A model generated the notes under the pieces. It was given only the letters and a program-made list of their open reading frames with translations, was not told where the DNA came from and did not search any database. Position numbers and translations under genes: made by a program. DNA of 64,000 bases, from contig NZ_CP103965.1 in assembly GCF_024970185.1 (NCBI RefSeq), positions 3,778,001 to 3,842,000 on the forward strand. Reading direction: 5' to 3'. This DNA is from Pseudomonas sp. N3-W (GTDB lineage: Bacteria > Pseudomonadota > Gammaproteobacteria > Pseudomonadales > Pseudomonadaceae). Of this stretch, positions 44,374 through 53,307 are shown piece by piece (position 1 is the stretch's first letter; the number at the start of each line of letters is the position of its first letter).

Positions 44374-44760
44374 TCACCGCTCCCGCAACGCCTCACTCTG
44401 ATATTTCAACAACGGCGTCAACAGATACTCAATAATCCGCCGCTGCTCGGCCTTGATCTCCACCGAACTCGACGTCCCCGGTTCCAGCTGAATACTTTTG
44501 CCATCCGCCACAATCAAATGTGCGCCCAGTTGTATCCGTACCGGATAAACCAACCCCAACTTGTCGTCCTTGACCGCGTCCTGCGAAATCGACATGACCT
44601 TGCCGGCGATGGTGCCGTAGTGGGTATACGGAAAGGCATCCAGCTTGATTTCGTCGTCCTGCCCCGGACGAACAAAGCCGATATCGCGGTTGAGAATCTG
44701 CGCTTCGATTTCCAGCCCGGCGTCGTCCGGCACAATCACCAACAGGGCTTGCGCCGGGGG
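44374..44760 (-). pseudogene. Copied 3' end of hlyD (copy B)
   Basis: Second isolated HlyD C-terminus, ending at the native-type stop, joined to the lipase effector at the same GCGCCGGGG point as copy A. It carries a few changes from copy A (for example DAGLEIEA for DARLEIEA and QDDEIKL for QDAEIKL). Confidence 0.8.
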
Positions 44761-45123
44761 TGGTGTTCGCGCCCAGCCAGACGGTGCCGTTTGACAGATT
44801 GCCTTCGTCGTTGGTGCCAGTCATGGCCAGCGTACTTCCCGTTCCTAGGGTGACATTTTCTCCGCTTCCTTGAGTGGTGACAGTGTTGTCGATGCCGCCA
44901 GTAACGTTGGTAGTGCTGCCATCGATCGCAACGCGATCTTCTACGCCCATTGATACATAGCTGTTGCTGGCGTGAATGGTTATGTCGTCGTCTGCGCTAG
45001 CGAGGACGACTTCGCCATTCTTCATCATCGTCACGACGTCCCAGCTCGATCCACTTGTGAGATTGACTGAGGAGTTGGTGTCGCCCGTGATGTTATTGTT
45101 GGAGCCGCTGATTGTTGCCTGTG
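44374..45123 (-). repeat. Long direct repeat, copy B
   Basis: Counterpart of 41764-42515. Similarity stops near 45123, where the two effectors switch to unrelated heads. Confidence 0.8.
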
Positions 45124-46708
45124 CGCCAGCCGACAGAGTGATGGTGGCACCATTTAAATCAACTGTATTACCAGTACCCGTCACTGAGACACTCGTGGCT
45201 TTATCTGTCGCACTATTATAGATAACGACGTGTCCCTGCACTGCATTGTCACTGTAATTGATCTCAGTCCGTGTACTAGTGCCGTCGCTAGTTTTCCGAT
45301 CCGACTCGGTAATCTCCTGTTGTCCCGAGCTGTTATAGATCGTTGATGTCGCGCTCGCACTGCCATCTTGACTTTTTTGAATTGTAGCTTTTTCTCCGAC
45401 TACCCCGCTTCCAGTCGTGACGTTTTGCGTGACAATCCCTGTGGACGGATCAATAGATTGTGCAAGTATAGTTCCGTCCGAACTTTGCGTCGTCGTTCTT
45501 ATAATATCTCCTGATGCGTCGCTGTTGTAGATATAAACCATTCCATCCGCATTATTCAAAGTTTCTGTTGATGATCCATCCTTGGCAATAACAACTGTTA
45601 CCCTGGAACCATCGCTCATCGTATCGGTGTTCGTTTTCCCACCTTGGTCGGCAATTGATGGATCAACGTCGCCGTATTGATTGATACCATAAATGCTGTA
45701 ACCGCTTGCGTTATACCCATTCTGGTCATAACCCGCAGCGTCGTACACCGGAGTGTTCGAAGTAATTGATGGCGGCGCACCAATCAGCTCGGTTTGTTGC
45801 GACAAGGTCATCGCGTGAAACTGATCTTGAGTTACACCGAATGCATTTCGCATCTGTGTGGCAGACATGCTGCTCAGTTGGATCAGCTGCATATGCCCCA
45901 GAGCGGTTCCCGACAAGCCATCTGCCAGAAGAACACTGGAGTGCGCATCCAGGGCATGAGACAAGCCGTCGGCGATAAGCGCGGCACCAAGAGCAGTACC
46001 CAGGCCAGGTATATCTTGCATCGCGGCGCCTAATCCAATAACACCTCCAGTTGCCCATAAAGGTGGCCCAACCGCCAAGGAGATATCGGTTGTGCCCGCC
46101 AAATTACTACTGCCAGCCAGGTTCACCAAATCACCCTGAGCTGAGAAATCGTAACTCGTGTACTTACTGCTATCGCCGGTAGTTGATAGCCCGGCAATTC
46201 CTGGAGCATCGAAGGAGACGTTTGTGATTTTGATACCAGAGGGAAGTAACAGTACGCCCCTCTGATCAACAATGGTACTTAGGGTTGCGGCTTGCTCTTG
46301 AGACTCTGCCCCGCCCAAAGAGTGGCCTGTTGTATAGACAGCACTGACGCTAATCCCGAGCCCTTTCAGTTGATCTTGTGCCGCTGCCAATGCCGCCACG
46401 GCGTAATCATTAGCGACCCGTTGCGCACCATATCCTACTGCTAGAGCAATATTGGTATCAGAGATAAGATTTCGTACATTACCGATGGTGCCACGATCAG
46501 CAATGATGACCTCACCAGTTTGGCTATTGACATAAGTTTGGCCGGAAAAACCATATACGTCCATATGTCTGGCGAGGTCAGTGCCAGCGGGTGCGGCATC
46601 AATAGGTACCCAATCACTGCCCATGACGGGTGCGCCTGGGCCACCGTATGCGGCTACGGCAGCAGTGGCAAGATCATTCAGAGTGGCTGATGGTGCAGTT
46701 TGGCTCAT
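44429..46708 (-). CDS. Type I-secreted effector with class 3 lipase domain
   Basis: 759-residue frame. Residues 1 to about 330 are a lipase_3-type alpha/beta hydrolase: nucleophile S130 in TTGHSLGGAES, with NVSFDAPGIAGL a likely acid region. A Thr/Ser/Asp-rich linker follows (DGSRVTVVIAKDGSSTETLN), then the repeat module shared with the lysozyme-like effector, and a final 108-codon tail that reads the hlyD 3' end out of frame. It is probably an antibacterial phospholipase exported by the adjacent HlyBD. The upstream periplasmic beta-propeller gene is the candidate immunity. Confidence 0.78.
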   Translation of the reverse strand: MSQTAPSATLNDLATAAVAAYGGPGAPVMGSDWVPIDAAPAGTDLARHMDVYGFSGQTYVNSQTGEVIIADRGTIGNVRNLISDTNIALAVGYGAQRVANDYAVAALAAAQDQLKGLGISVSAVYTTGHSLGGAESQEQAATLSTIVDQRGVLLLPSGIKITNVSFDAPGIAGLSTTGDSSKYTSYDFSAQGDLVNLAGSSNLAGTTDISLAVGPPLWATGGVIGLGAAMQDIPGLGTALGAALIADGLSHALDAHSSVLLADGLSGTALGHMQLIQLSSMSATQMRNAFGVTQDQFHAMTLSQQTELIGAPPSITSNTPVYDAAGYDQNGYNASGYSIYGINQYGDVDPSIADQGGKTNTDTMSDGSRVTVVIAKDGSSTETLNNADGMVYIYNSDASGDIIRTTTQSSDGTILAQSIDPSTGIVTQNVTTGSGVVGEKATIQKSQDGSASATSTIYNSSGQQEITESDRKTSDGTSTRTEINYSDNAVQGHVVIYNSATDKATSVSVTGTGNTVDLNGATITLSAGAQATISGSNNNITGDTNSSVNLTSGSSWDVVTMMKNGEVVLASADDDITIHASNSYVSMGVEDRVAIDGSTTNVTGGIDNTVTTQGSGENVTLGTGSTLAMTGTNDEGNLSNGTVWLGANTTPGASPVGDCAGRRRAGNRSADSQPRYRLCSSGAGRRNQAGCLSVYPLRHHRRQGHVDFAGRGQGRQVGVGLSGTDTTGRTFDCGGWQKYSAGTGDVEFGGDQGRAAADY

Positions 46709-46730
46709 GGCGTACCCCTAAAAATTTTAA

Positions 46731-47867
46731 TTATTGAATGTTGAAAATCTGGACCGAATGAACATTGCCGATGGCCAACTGCTTTCCGTTTGGACTTATC
46801 GCGATGCCTCTGTCGCCACCACCAAATTGAGCAACCTGCTTCCCGTTACTAGTGTCAATAACTGAATTCACGACAGGTTTTCGGCCATCAAACCAAGCGC
46901 CGCCTTTGATGAAGAGGTATCTACCGTCCAGGCTAAAAACCATTCCACCTAATCCCGGCGATACCTTGTCGCTTTCAATATCCTCTAAAGAATAATAGGT
47001 AAGAATATCCAGGGTTTTGCCATTAATAATTCGACCTATTCCAAGTGCAATCTGGTTGCCAGCAAAATTGGTCACTGTTAAATCCACATCAACTGCTTGT
47101 TTCCACGGAAAGTAGCGCGGCCGATCATCGGGCACAGCGGGAAACCAAACGGCTTTCGTTGGTGTTTTCCCGGAGGGATCAAGTAACCTCAGCCCTACGT
47201 CGGGCCGAACGAGTGACCTTCCATCGATATTTTTGTTTAATGTTTGTATGGTACCCGAGACACCTACCATGATCTTGTCTTCAGACGTCCATGCCGCCTT
47301 TTTAACAGCAAGCCCATCAACATAGAGCTTTTGTAGCGCCCAACTTTTCGTGTCATAGATGTAAATGTAAGAGGGTTCACCAATTGCCCCGATAATGGTC
47401 AGCATCTTGCTGCCATCTTTATTCAATCGAGCCGATCGGCCGATGGCCGGGTTGTCCGGTAAGGAGGCGCCCGTCAAAGGATCCCACTGCCGTTTTGCGC
47501 CGAACGAAATGACTTTCCCGTCACGCCTCCACAACAGGTGGACATCCGACATATTGCCGTAATCAAACGGACAATGAATGTGCGACTGCTTTTTATCCAA
47601 CTGCAAATCCCAAATAACAATATCCGACTGCATATAAGCGCTGTGGTACACTATCGCAAGATAACGACCATCAGGGCTGTAGACTATCTCTTCAACAAAT
47701 GGCCTACTAAAAAAATCGCCAAAACTAATAGTTTTTTGAAACGTTGGTGTTGGTACTACCACACTCGCTAAAACACTGGAGCTTTCACCCGGCGCAGCAC
47801 TTGCATGATTGCACATACCAACAATTCCAAAAATTGTCAGCGCGAAAACTGTTGAGTAGCATTTCAT
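46731..47867 (-). CDS. Secreted WD40-like beta-propeller protein, candidate immunity to the lipase effector
   Basis: 378 aa with a signal peptide (VFALTIFGIVGMCNHASAA) and repeated propeller-like blades such as VYSPDGRYLAIVY, VFSLDGRYLFIKG and AISPNGKQLAIGN. It ends 23 bases before the lipase effector. In this array each effector is preceded by a periplasmic protein gene, so it is the likely immunity partner. ATG 47867 was chosen at the start of the signal peptide. Confidence 0.65.
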   Translation of the reverse strand: MKCYSTVFALTIFGIVGMCNHASAAPGESSSVLASVVVPTPTFQKTISFGDFFSRPFVEEIVYSPDGRYLAIVYHSAYMQSDIVIWDLQLDKKQSHIHCPFDYGNMSDVHLLWRRDGKVISFGAKRQWDPLTGASLPDNPAIGRSARLNKDGSKMLTIIGAIGEPSYIYIYDTKSWALQKLYVDGLAVKKAAWTSEDKIMVGVSGTIQTLNKNIDGRSLVRPDVGLRLLDPSGKTPTKAVWFPAVPDDRPRYFPWKQAVDVDLTVTNFAGNQIALGIGRIINGKTLDILTYYSLEDIESDKVSPGLGGMVFSLDGRYLFIKGGAWFDGRKPVVNSVIDTSNGKQVAQFGGGDRGIAISPNGKQLAIGNVHSVQIFNIQ

Positions 47868-47930
47868 AATAACCCACCACTTTAATGTACACGCTCGACT
47901 AAACGCATGCTCTACCCGAATCAAAAAGCG

Positions 47931-47975
47931 AAAAAAGGGACATGTTTATTTTTTTGGCACAAATTAAAAAAACAA
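47931..47975. repeat. Half copy of the 40.3-kb inverted-repeat element
   Basis: AAAAAAGGGACATGTTTATT then TTTTTGGCACAAATT is nearly the left arm of the element at 40336-40398. The right arm is degraded to AAAAAAACAAATTTT. Together the two copies bracket the effector array. Confidence 0.5.
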
Positions 47976-48028
47976 ATTTTCTCTATTTCTTAGCAAAATA
48001 AATACCAACAAACCAATTAGCTGATTAA

Positions 48029-48445
48029 TTAGCGAATAGATACCCGAACACTCCCTATACCACTGTCGTGCCTTGCAAAATTCTCTAAAGCACCTTTAAG
48101 AGCATTCTCAATCTGTCCCCGCTCCAACTCGAGTGACGCGGGAAGTTTGATTCGTATAACGTCAAAAAAAACATTGCATAATTTTTCATCTGTACCAGGG
48201 CTTACCTTTAGCGTCCTGATTACCTCTATCCTACTGTCCCCATTTTCTTTCCAGTACAACCCGAAAATCTCATTAGGTGATTCAGGCATACGTCCTTGAA
48301 CACGCCAAATAAAAACATCAAGACCACGATCTATCACCCAAAAATCCGGATGAGCCTTCCATAGGTTTTGATATTCCGGATGTGTTTTCCAGCGGATTTT
48401 ATTTTCTGCTTCATCCATACCAATCTGTTCATAAACAAAAGACAT
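48029..48445 (-). CDS. Hypothetical cytoplasmic protein, candidate immunity
   Basis: 138 aa with no signal peptide (MSFVYEQIGMDEAENKIRWK). It has a good AAGGAGCG ribosome-binding site and ends in VRVSIR. I do not recognise the family. It lies just downstream of a broken effector-like gene, so an immunity role is plausible but unsupported by homology. Confidence 0.6.
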   Translation of the reverse strand: MSFVYEQIGMDEAENKIRWKTHPEYQNLWKAHPDFWVIDRGLDVFIWRVQGRMPESPNEIFGLYWKENGDSRIEVIRTLKVSPGTDEKLCNVFFDVIRIKLPASLELERGQIENALKGALENFARHDSGIGSVRVSIR

Positions 48446-48456
48446 TTCAGCGCTCC

Positions 48457-48920
48457 TTAATATGTAAATCCTTGCTCATCGCGAGCAAATAAAAACCCCA
48501 ATGCTATGACTGCCTCTGGTGCAAGAGCCACCGTTCCAGCAGTCAGCAATACACCTCCAACGGTACTGACAATGGTACCCGTTTTGGTTTTGTCATACCC
48601 TTGCTCCAGGGCAGTGTCACCCATTGCCAGGATGTTCGCGACCACTCCAATAGCTCCAGCCCTAGTCGCAAGTCTCGCAGCCAAAGCTCCCGCTTCACTC
48701 GACGCAGACAAAACTGCTGAAATATTTGAATATTACCGGCAGCGATGCCCGCCAAATCAGAACTTGCAACTATGCTATCGGTGATTTTTCCAAAGTCGGT
48801 TTCCTCAGTATCCGTTCTGGCTATTATTTCATTGGCGGCGTCCGCACTTGATGCAGCTCCGCCAATCATTTGACCAACGATGAGTTTAGTAAGAGCATCG
48901 AGCGTTGTTATTTCAGACAT
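48457..48920 (-). pseudogene. Effector-like gene broken by a frameshift in a T run
   Basis: Two frames join into one protein if a single T is restored near 48713. The first part (MSEITTLDALTKLIVGQMIG to GNIQIFQQF) continues as SASSEAGALAARLATRAGAI to FLFARDEQGFTY. The coding strand has TTTT where TTTTT would keep the frame. The product would be about 154 aa, rich in Ala/Gly and hydrophobic, like a toxin head. It lacks the shared C-terminal repeat module. Confidence 0.65.
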
Positions 48921-49069
48921 GATAACCCCCTGCACGCACACTACTTAAGCGGCGTGAAAAACATATAACACCCATTTTATAAACCCATGCTACGCGGGCT
49001 TGATGCGCTATAAATCACCCACCCTGTGCAGTCAAACAAAAAACGACCCGCAACTAAATTGTGCAAAAA

Positions 49070-49687
49070 TCAATCGCAACCGCCCCTTCTATTTTTCTCC
49101 AAACCCAGATTCCTTAGTTGACAAGCATAATAAGCAGCCCCTGCCCAAGAAATAACAACCACCAACAAAAGAAACTCCATTTTTTTATAATAAAATGGAT
49201 CTCTACCGATCAAAAACTGAGCCATCAACTTATCTGATGAGGCTAAAGGCACTCCACTCAGAGTGGCCAAATAGAGCGGGTAAAATGAGCCTGCCCCGTT
49301 ATTAAGAAGAAAGCCTTCGGCATACACTTTTACGGGCGGCTTTTTATCGCCCAAGTCGGACAGCGCCCCAGGAGCGACGATATCTTCAGTGCGGTAAGTG
49401 ATACCACTGTCGGTAGTAAACACGATATAGGGCACTTCTTTCAGACCCGCATGCCCGATATAACGAATGAATGTGCCTGTCGTTTTTATCATAGGCGCCT
49501 CAGGCGGCAAGGCACCTGAGTAGTTTTGGCTATGCATAATCTGAAATAGGGGACCCAAAATGGATAAAATTACCGCTGCTATCATCCATACCGATTTCGC
49601 TCGATGATTTTTCCCAAGCCCAACGGCTTTCCCGCCCCACATCTGATAAAACGCGGTGAACCAGGACATCTTCTCTTTAGCCGTCAT
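49070..49687 (-). CDS. Membrane protein of unknown function (DUF3592-like), candidate immunity
   Basis: 205 aa with two membrane segments (VWMIAAVILSILGPLFQIMH near 33-52 and FLLLVVVISWAGAAYYACQL near the end) enclosing a periplasmic domain of about 110 residues (TTDSGITYRTEDIV; KKPPVKVYAEGF). This resembles DUF3592 proteins. GGGGAA precedes the ATG. It is 34 bases after hlyD and before the broken effector, so it may be its immunity protein. Confidence 0.6.
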   Translation of the reverse strand: MTAKEKMSWFTAFYQMWGGKAVGLGKNHRAKSVWMIAAVILSILGPLFQIMHSQNYSGALPPEAPMIKTTGTFIRYIGHAGLKEVPYIVFTTDSGITYRTEDIVAPGALSDLGDKKPPVKVYAEGFLLNNGAGSFYPLYLATLSGVPLASSDKLMAQFLIGRDPFYYKKMEFLLLVVVISWAGAAYYACQLRNLGLEKNRRGGCD

Positions 49688-49721
49688 AACGTTCCCCTCA
49701 TCCCCAACTTGGTCATATATT

Positions 49722-51143
49722 TCACCGCTCCCTCAACGCCTCACTCTGATACTTCAACAACGGCGTCAACAAATACTCAATAATCCGCCGTTGCTCGGTC
49801 TTGATCTCCACCGAACTCGACATCCCCGGTTCCAGCTGAATCTCTTTGCCCTCCGCCACAATCACATGCGCGCTAAGTTGTATTCTCGCCGGATAGATCA
49901 AGCCCAACTTATCGTCCTTGACTGCGTCCTGCGAAATCGACATGACCTTGCCGGCGATGGTGCCGTAGTGGGTATACGGAAAGGCATCCAGCTTGATTTC
50001 GGCGTCCTGCCCCGGACGAACAAAGCCGATATCGCGGTTGAGAATCTGCGCTTCGATTTCCAGCCTGGCGTCGTCCGGCACAATCACCAACAGGGCTTGC
50101 GCCGGGGTGACGACGCCACCCACCGTGTGCACGGCCAGCTCCTGCACGGTGCTGGCCACCGGCGCGGTCAAATGGGTTTGCGATTGGCGTTGTCGGGATT
50201 TGGTTTCGTCGCCCTGATCCTGGGTCAGTTGTTGTTGCGCCTGATTGAGGGCGTCGAGTTGTTCGCGGCGAAATTGCGCGATGGCGGTGTCGATGTCGTC
50301 GCGCTGTTCCTGGATCGTGGCTTGCAGTTCTTTGGCGTAACTCTGCTGCCCGGCCAGCTCCTGTTCCTGCTGGATGCGCGCCTGGACCTTTTCCAGGTAG
50401 GCGTGGCGCGGTACGTAACTTTGCTGGAGCAAGGTCTGGTAGTCGTCTTCTTCAGCGCGGGTCATTGGCAAGGTTTGCTGCAGGCTGCTGATTTTGTGCT
50501 GGGTGGTTTGCAGTTCCTGCAGGCGTTTTTGCAACTGCGAACGCAGGCCGGTGACTTTGCTGCGGTGTTCGTAGAAGGCGCTTTCGGCGAAGCGTTGTGT
50601 ATCTCGCTGCCGATCCGGCGTGGCGTCCGGGACCGCTGGTACGGTCGGTGCCCGATTGCGGGTCTGTGCATCGAGCAAAGCCTGGGCGCGGTTGATGGTC
50701 AACATGGCGTCGACCCGCGCCGTCCTCGATTTACCGACATCCGCCGTGGCTTCGGTTGGGTCCAGTTCGATCAAAGCCTGGTCTTGGGTCACGTGCTGGC
50801 CGTTGTCGACCAGGATCGCCTTGACGATGCCGGCCTCCAGCGGCTGGATCGTTTTGCTTTTGCCATTGGGGACGACCTTGCCCTCGGCCACCGCGACCAC
50901 GTCCAGTTTGCCGATGGTCGACCACACCAGCGCAATCGCGAACAGCAGCATCAGCGCCCACATCAGGCTACGCCCGACCGGGGACACGGGTGTTTCCAGC
51001 ACTTCCAGCGCCGCCGGTAAAAACTCGACCTCGTCACGCTGGCGTTGCACAGGAGTGCCCTGGGCTTTTTCGGCGTCGAGGGCCGCGCGGGTAATCTCGC
51101 GGTAGTGCTGCAGCCGTGGGAACCATCGATCAAGCAGCGACAT
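49722..51143 (-). CDS. HlyD-family type I secretion membrane-fusion protein
   Basis: 473-aa adaptor. It has a cytoplasmic N-terminus of about 60 residues, one membrane helix (SLMWALMLLFAIALVWSTIG), a lipoyl-like half (VVPNGKSKTIQPLEAGIVKA), a long coiled coil (200-340; Gln/Glu-rich) and a C-terminal beta-barrel ending RRIIEYLLTPLLKYQSEALR. It bridges the ABC transporter and an outer-membrane TolC, which is not encoded in the window. It overlaps the ABC transporter gene by 14 bases. Its 3' end is the source of, or a cousin to, the two fragments found behind the effectors. Confidence 0.92.
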   Translation of the reverse strand: MSLLDRWFPRLQHYREITRAALDAEKAQGTPVQRQRDEVEFLPAALEVLETPVSPVGRSLMWALMLLFAIALVWSTIGKLDVVAVAEGKVVPNGKSKTIQPLEAGIVKAILVDNGQHVTQDQALIELDPTEATADVGKSRTARVDAMLTINRAQALLDAQTRNRAPTVPAVPDATPDRQRDTQRFAESAFYEHRSKVTGLRSQLQKRLQELQTTQHKISSLQQTLPMTRAEEDDYQTLLQQSYVPRHAYLEKVQARIQQEQELAGQQSYAKELQATIQEQRDDIDTAIAQFRREQLDALNQAQQQLTQDQGDETKSRQRQSQTHLTAPVASTVQELAVHTVGGVVTPAQALLVIVPDDARLEIEAQILNRDIGFVRPGQDAEIKLDAFPYTHYGTIAGKVMSISQDAVKDDKLGLIYPARIQLSAHVIVAEGKEIQLEPGMSSSVEIKTEQRRIIEYLLTPLLKYQSEALRER

Positions 51144-53307
51144 GCAAATGCCCCGTCTGATGACGCCACAGCGAGGCATAACGCCCGTCTTGCTGCAGCA
51201 GCTCGTCGTGGCTGCCCTCTTCGACGATGACGCCTTTCTCGACGGTGATGATGCGCTGGGCGATTCTGACCGCTGACAATCGGTGGGCGATGATGAACAC
51301 CGTGCGGTCCTTGCAGATCTGGTGCATGTTGCCGTGAATGATCGATTCCGATTCGGCGTCCCGTGCGGAGGTGGCTTCGTCGAAGATCAGGATCTTCGGA
51401 TTGGTCACCAGCGCCCGCGCAATGGCGATGCGTTGCCGCTGACCGCCAGACAAACCGTTGCCGCGCTCCCCCAGTTCGGTGTCGTAACCTTGCGGCAATT
51501 CCAGGATGAACTCGTGGGCACCGGCCAGTTCTGCTGCTTCGACCACCTGATCAAAGTGCATGCCCGGCGAAGCAAAGGCGATGTTGTCGCGCACCGTGCC
51601 TTTGAACAGCATGTTCTCTTGCAGGACCACGCCGATCTGCCGGCGCAGTGACGCCGGATCGAGCACCGACAAATCCATGCCGTCGATCAGTACCCGTCCG
51701 CGCTCGGGTGAATAGAGGCGCTGGATCAATTTGGTCAGGGTACTTTTGCCAGAGCCTGAGGGGCCGACGATGCCAATGACGGCGCCGGCTGCGGCGGTCA
51801 ATGACAGGCCGCGCAGAATCTCAGGGCCATCGGCGCGGTAGCGAAAGACCACCCTATCGAACACCACTTCACCCTTGACCGGCGGCATTGACGCTTGCCC
51901 GGCAGCGACGCCGGATTCGGCGCGGTTGTCGAGAATGTCGCCCAGGCGGTCCATCGACAGCCGTACCTGCTGAAAGTCCTGCCACAGTTGCGCCAGGCGC
52001 AAGACCGGGCCGCTGACCCGACCGCAGAGCATATTGAAGGCAATCAGTTCGCCCACCGAGAGATCGCCACCGATCACCAGCCTGGCGCCGAACCACAGCA
52101 GCGCCGCGGTGGTCAGTTTGCTGATCAGGGACGCCAGTTGATTGGCCGAACTGGACAGGCTGGAGGCTTTGAACGCACTGGACACGTAACCGGCCAGTTG
52201 CTCTTCCCAGCGCCGCTGCATCAAGGGTTCGACCGCCATTGACTTGATGGTTTCGATGCCGGTCACCGACTCCACGAGGAACGACTGGTTTTCCGAGCTG
52301 CGACGGAATTTTTCATCGAGTCGCGCCTTGAGCACCGGCGTCACCAGGACTGACAAGGCGATGTAACACGGCAACGAGATGAAGACGATCACCGTCAGCA
52401 ACGGCGAATAGGTCAACATCACCGCGAAGAACACCAGGGTGAAGAACATATCCATGGTCACCGTCAACGCGTTGCCGGTGAGGAAGTTGCGAATATTTTC
52501 CAGTTCACGGACCCGCGCCACGCTGTCGCCCACTCGCCGGGCCTGAAAATACGCCAGCGGTAAACCCAGCAAGTGGTTGAACAAACGCGCCCCCAACTCG
52601 ACATCGACCCGGTTGGTGGTATGGCTGAACACATAAGTACGCAATCCGCCCAACAGCGCTTCAAACACGGAGATGGTAATCAGGCCGAACACCAATACAT
52701 CCAGGGTCGACATTGATTTATGGACCAGTACCTTGTCGATCACGACCTGCATGAACAAGGGCGATACAAGGCCAAATAATTGCAGGAAAAACGAACCGGC
52801 CAACACTTCCAGAAATTGTCGGCGGTATTTGACAATCGAGGGGATGAACCACGACATATCAAACTTGCCGCCGCCCTGGGCGAGGATGGCGCGCGAAGTA
52901 ATCAGGATTAAACGACCGGACCAGAGCTGTTCAAACTCGATGAGCGAAACCTGGAACGTTCGCTGCTGCACTTCGTCGTGCAGCAAGACATTGTCGTTCG
53001 CGCACTTGGCCAGGACCACAAAACGTCCATCGCGAAGTTCGGCAATCGCCGGGAGCGGCGTCTGGGCAATACGACTGATCTGGCTGGTGGTCGAGCGGGC
53101 CTTGAGCGCGACCTGCCGTGCCAGACGCACCAGCGTCAAGGCGTCAATGGGTCGCGATAGCCCTGACAGGTGTTTGAGGCGGTCGGCGCTGACGGCGACG
53201 CCGCACAGCTGTGCGATCACCACGAGTGAGGCAATGCCGCTGTCTTCACTTACCGTGTGTTGTGGCGTTTCGGGCGAAACGCTGGTCCTTGCGTCAGGGT
53301 CAGGCAT
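51130..53307 (-). CDS. HlyB-type type I secretion ABC transporter with inactive C39-like domain
   Basis: 725 aa. Residues 1-135 are a C39-like domain in which the position of the protease cysteine is Ser (SEDSGIASL), so it is a non-cleaving HlyB-type CLD that binds unfolded substrate. Residues 155-440 are a six-helix ABC domain. The nucleotide-binding domain has Walker A GPSGSGKST, signature LSGGQRQR, Walker B ILIFDE and H-loop IIAHR. The D-loop reads SARD rather than the usual SALD. It energises export of the effectors encoded downstream. It is the first gene of the operon. Confidence 0.92.
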   Translation of the reverse strand: MPDPDARTSVSPETPQHTVSEDSGIASLVVIAQLCGVAVSADRLKHLSGLSRPIDALTLVRLARQVALKARSTTSQISRIAQTPLPAIAELRDGRFVVLAKCANDNVLLHDEVQQRTFQVSLIEFEQLWSGRLILITSRAILAQGGGKFDMSWFIPSIVKYRRQFLEVLAGSFFLQLFGLVSPLFMQVVIDKVLVHKSMSTLDVLVFGLITISVFEALLGGLRTYVFSHTTNRVDVELGARLFNHLLGLPLAYFQARRVGDSVARVRELENIRNFLTGNALTVTMDMFFTLVFFAVMLTYSPLLTVIVFISLPCYIALSVLVTPVLKARLDEKFRRSSENQSFLVESVTGIETIKSMAVEPLMQRRWEEQLAGYVSSAFKASSLSSSANQLASLISKLTTAALLWFGARLVIGGDLSVGELIAFNMLCGRVSGPVLRLAQLWQDFQQVRLSMDRLGDILDNRAESGVAAGQASMPPVKGEVVFDRVVFRYRADGPEILRGLSLTAAAGAVIGIVGPSGSGKSTLTKLIQRLYSPERGRVLIDGMDLSVLDPASLRRQIGVVLQENMLFKGTVRDNIAFASPGMHFDQVVEAAELAGAHEFILELPQGYDTELGERGNGLSGGQRQRIAIARALVTNPKILIFDEATSARDAESESIIHGNMHQICKDRTVFIIAHRLSAVRIAQRIITVEKGVIVEEGSHDELLQQDGRYASLWRHQTGHLHVAA

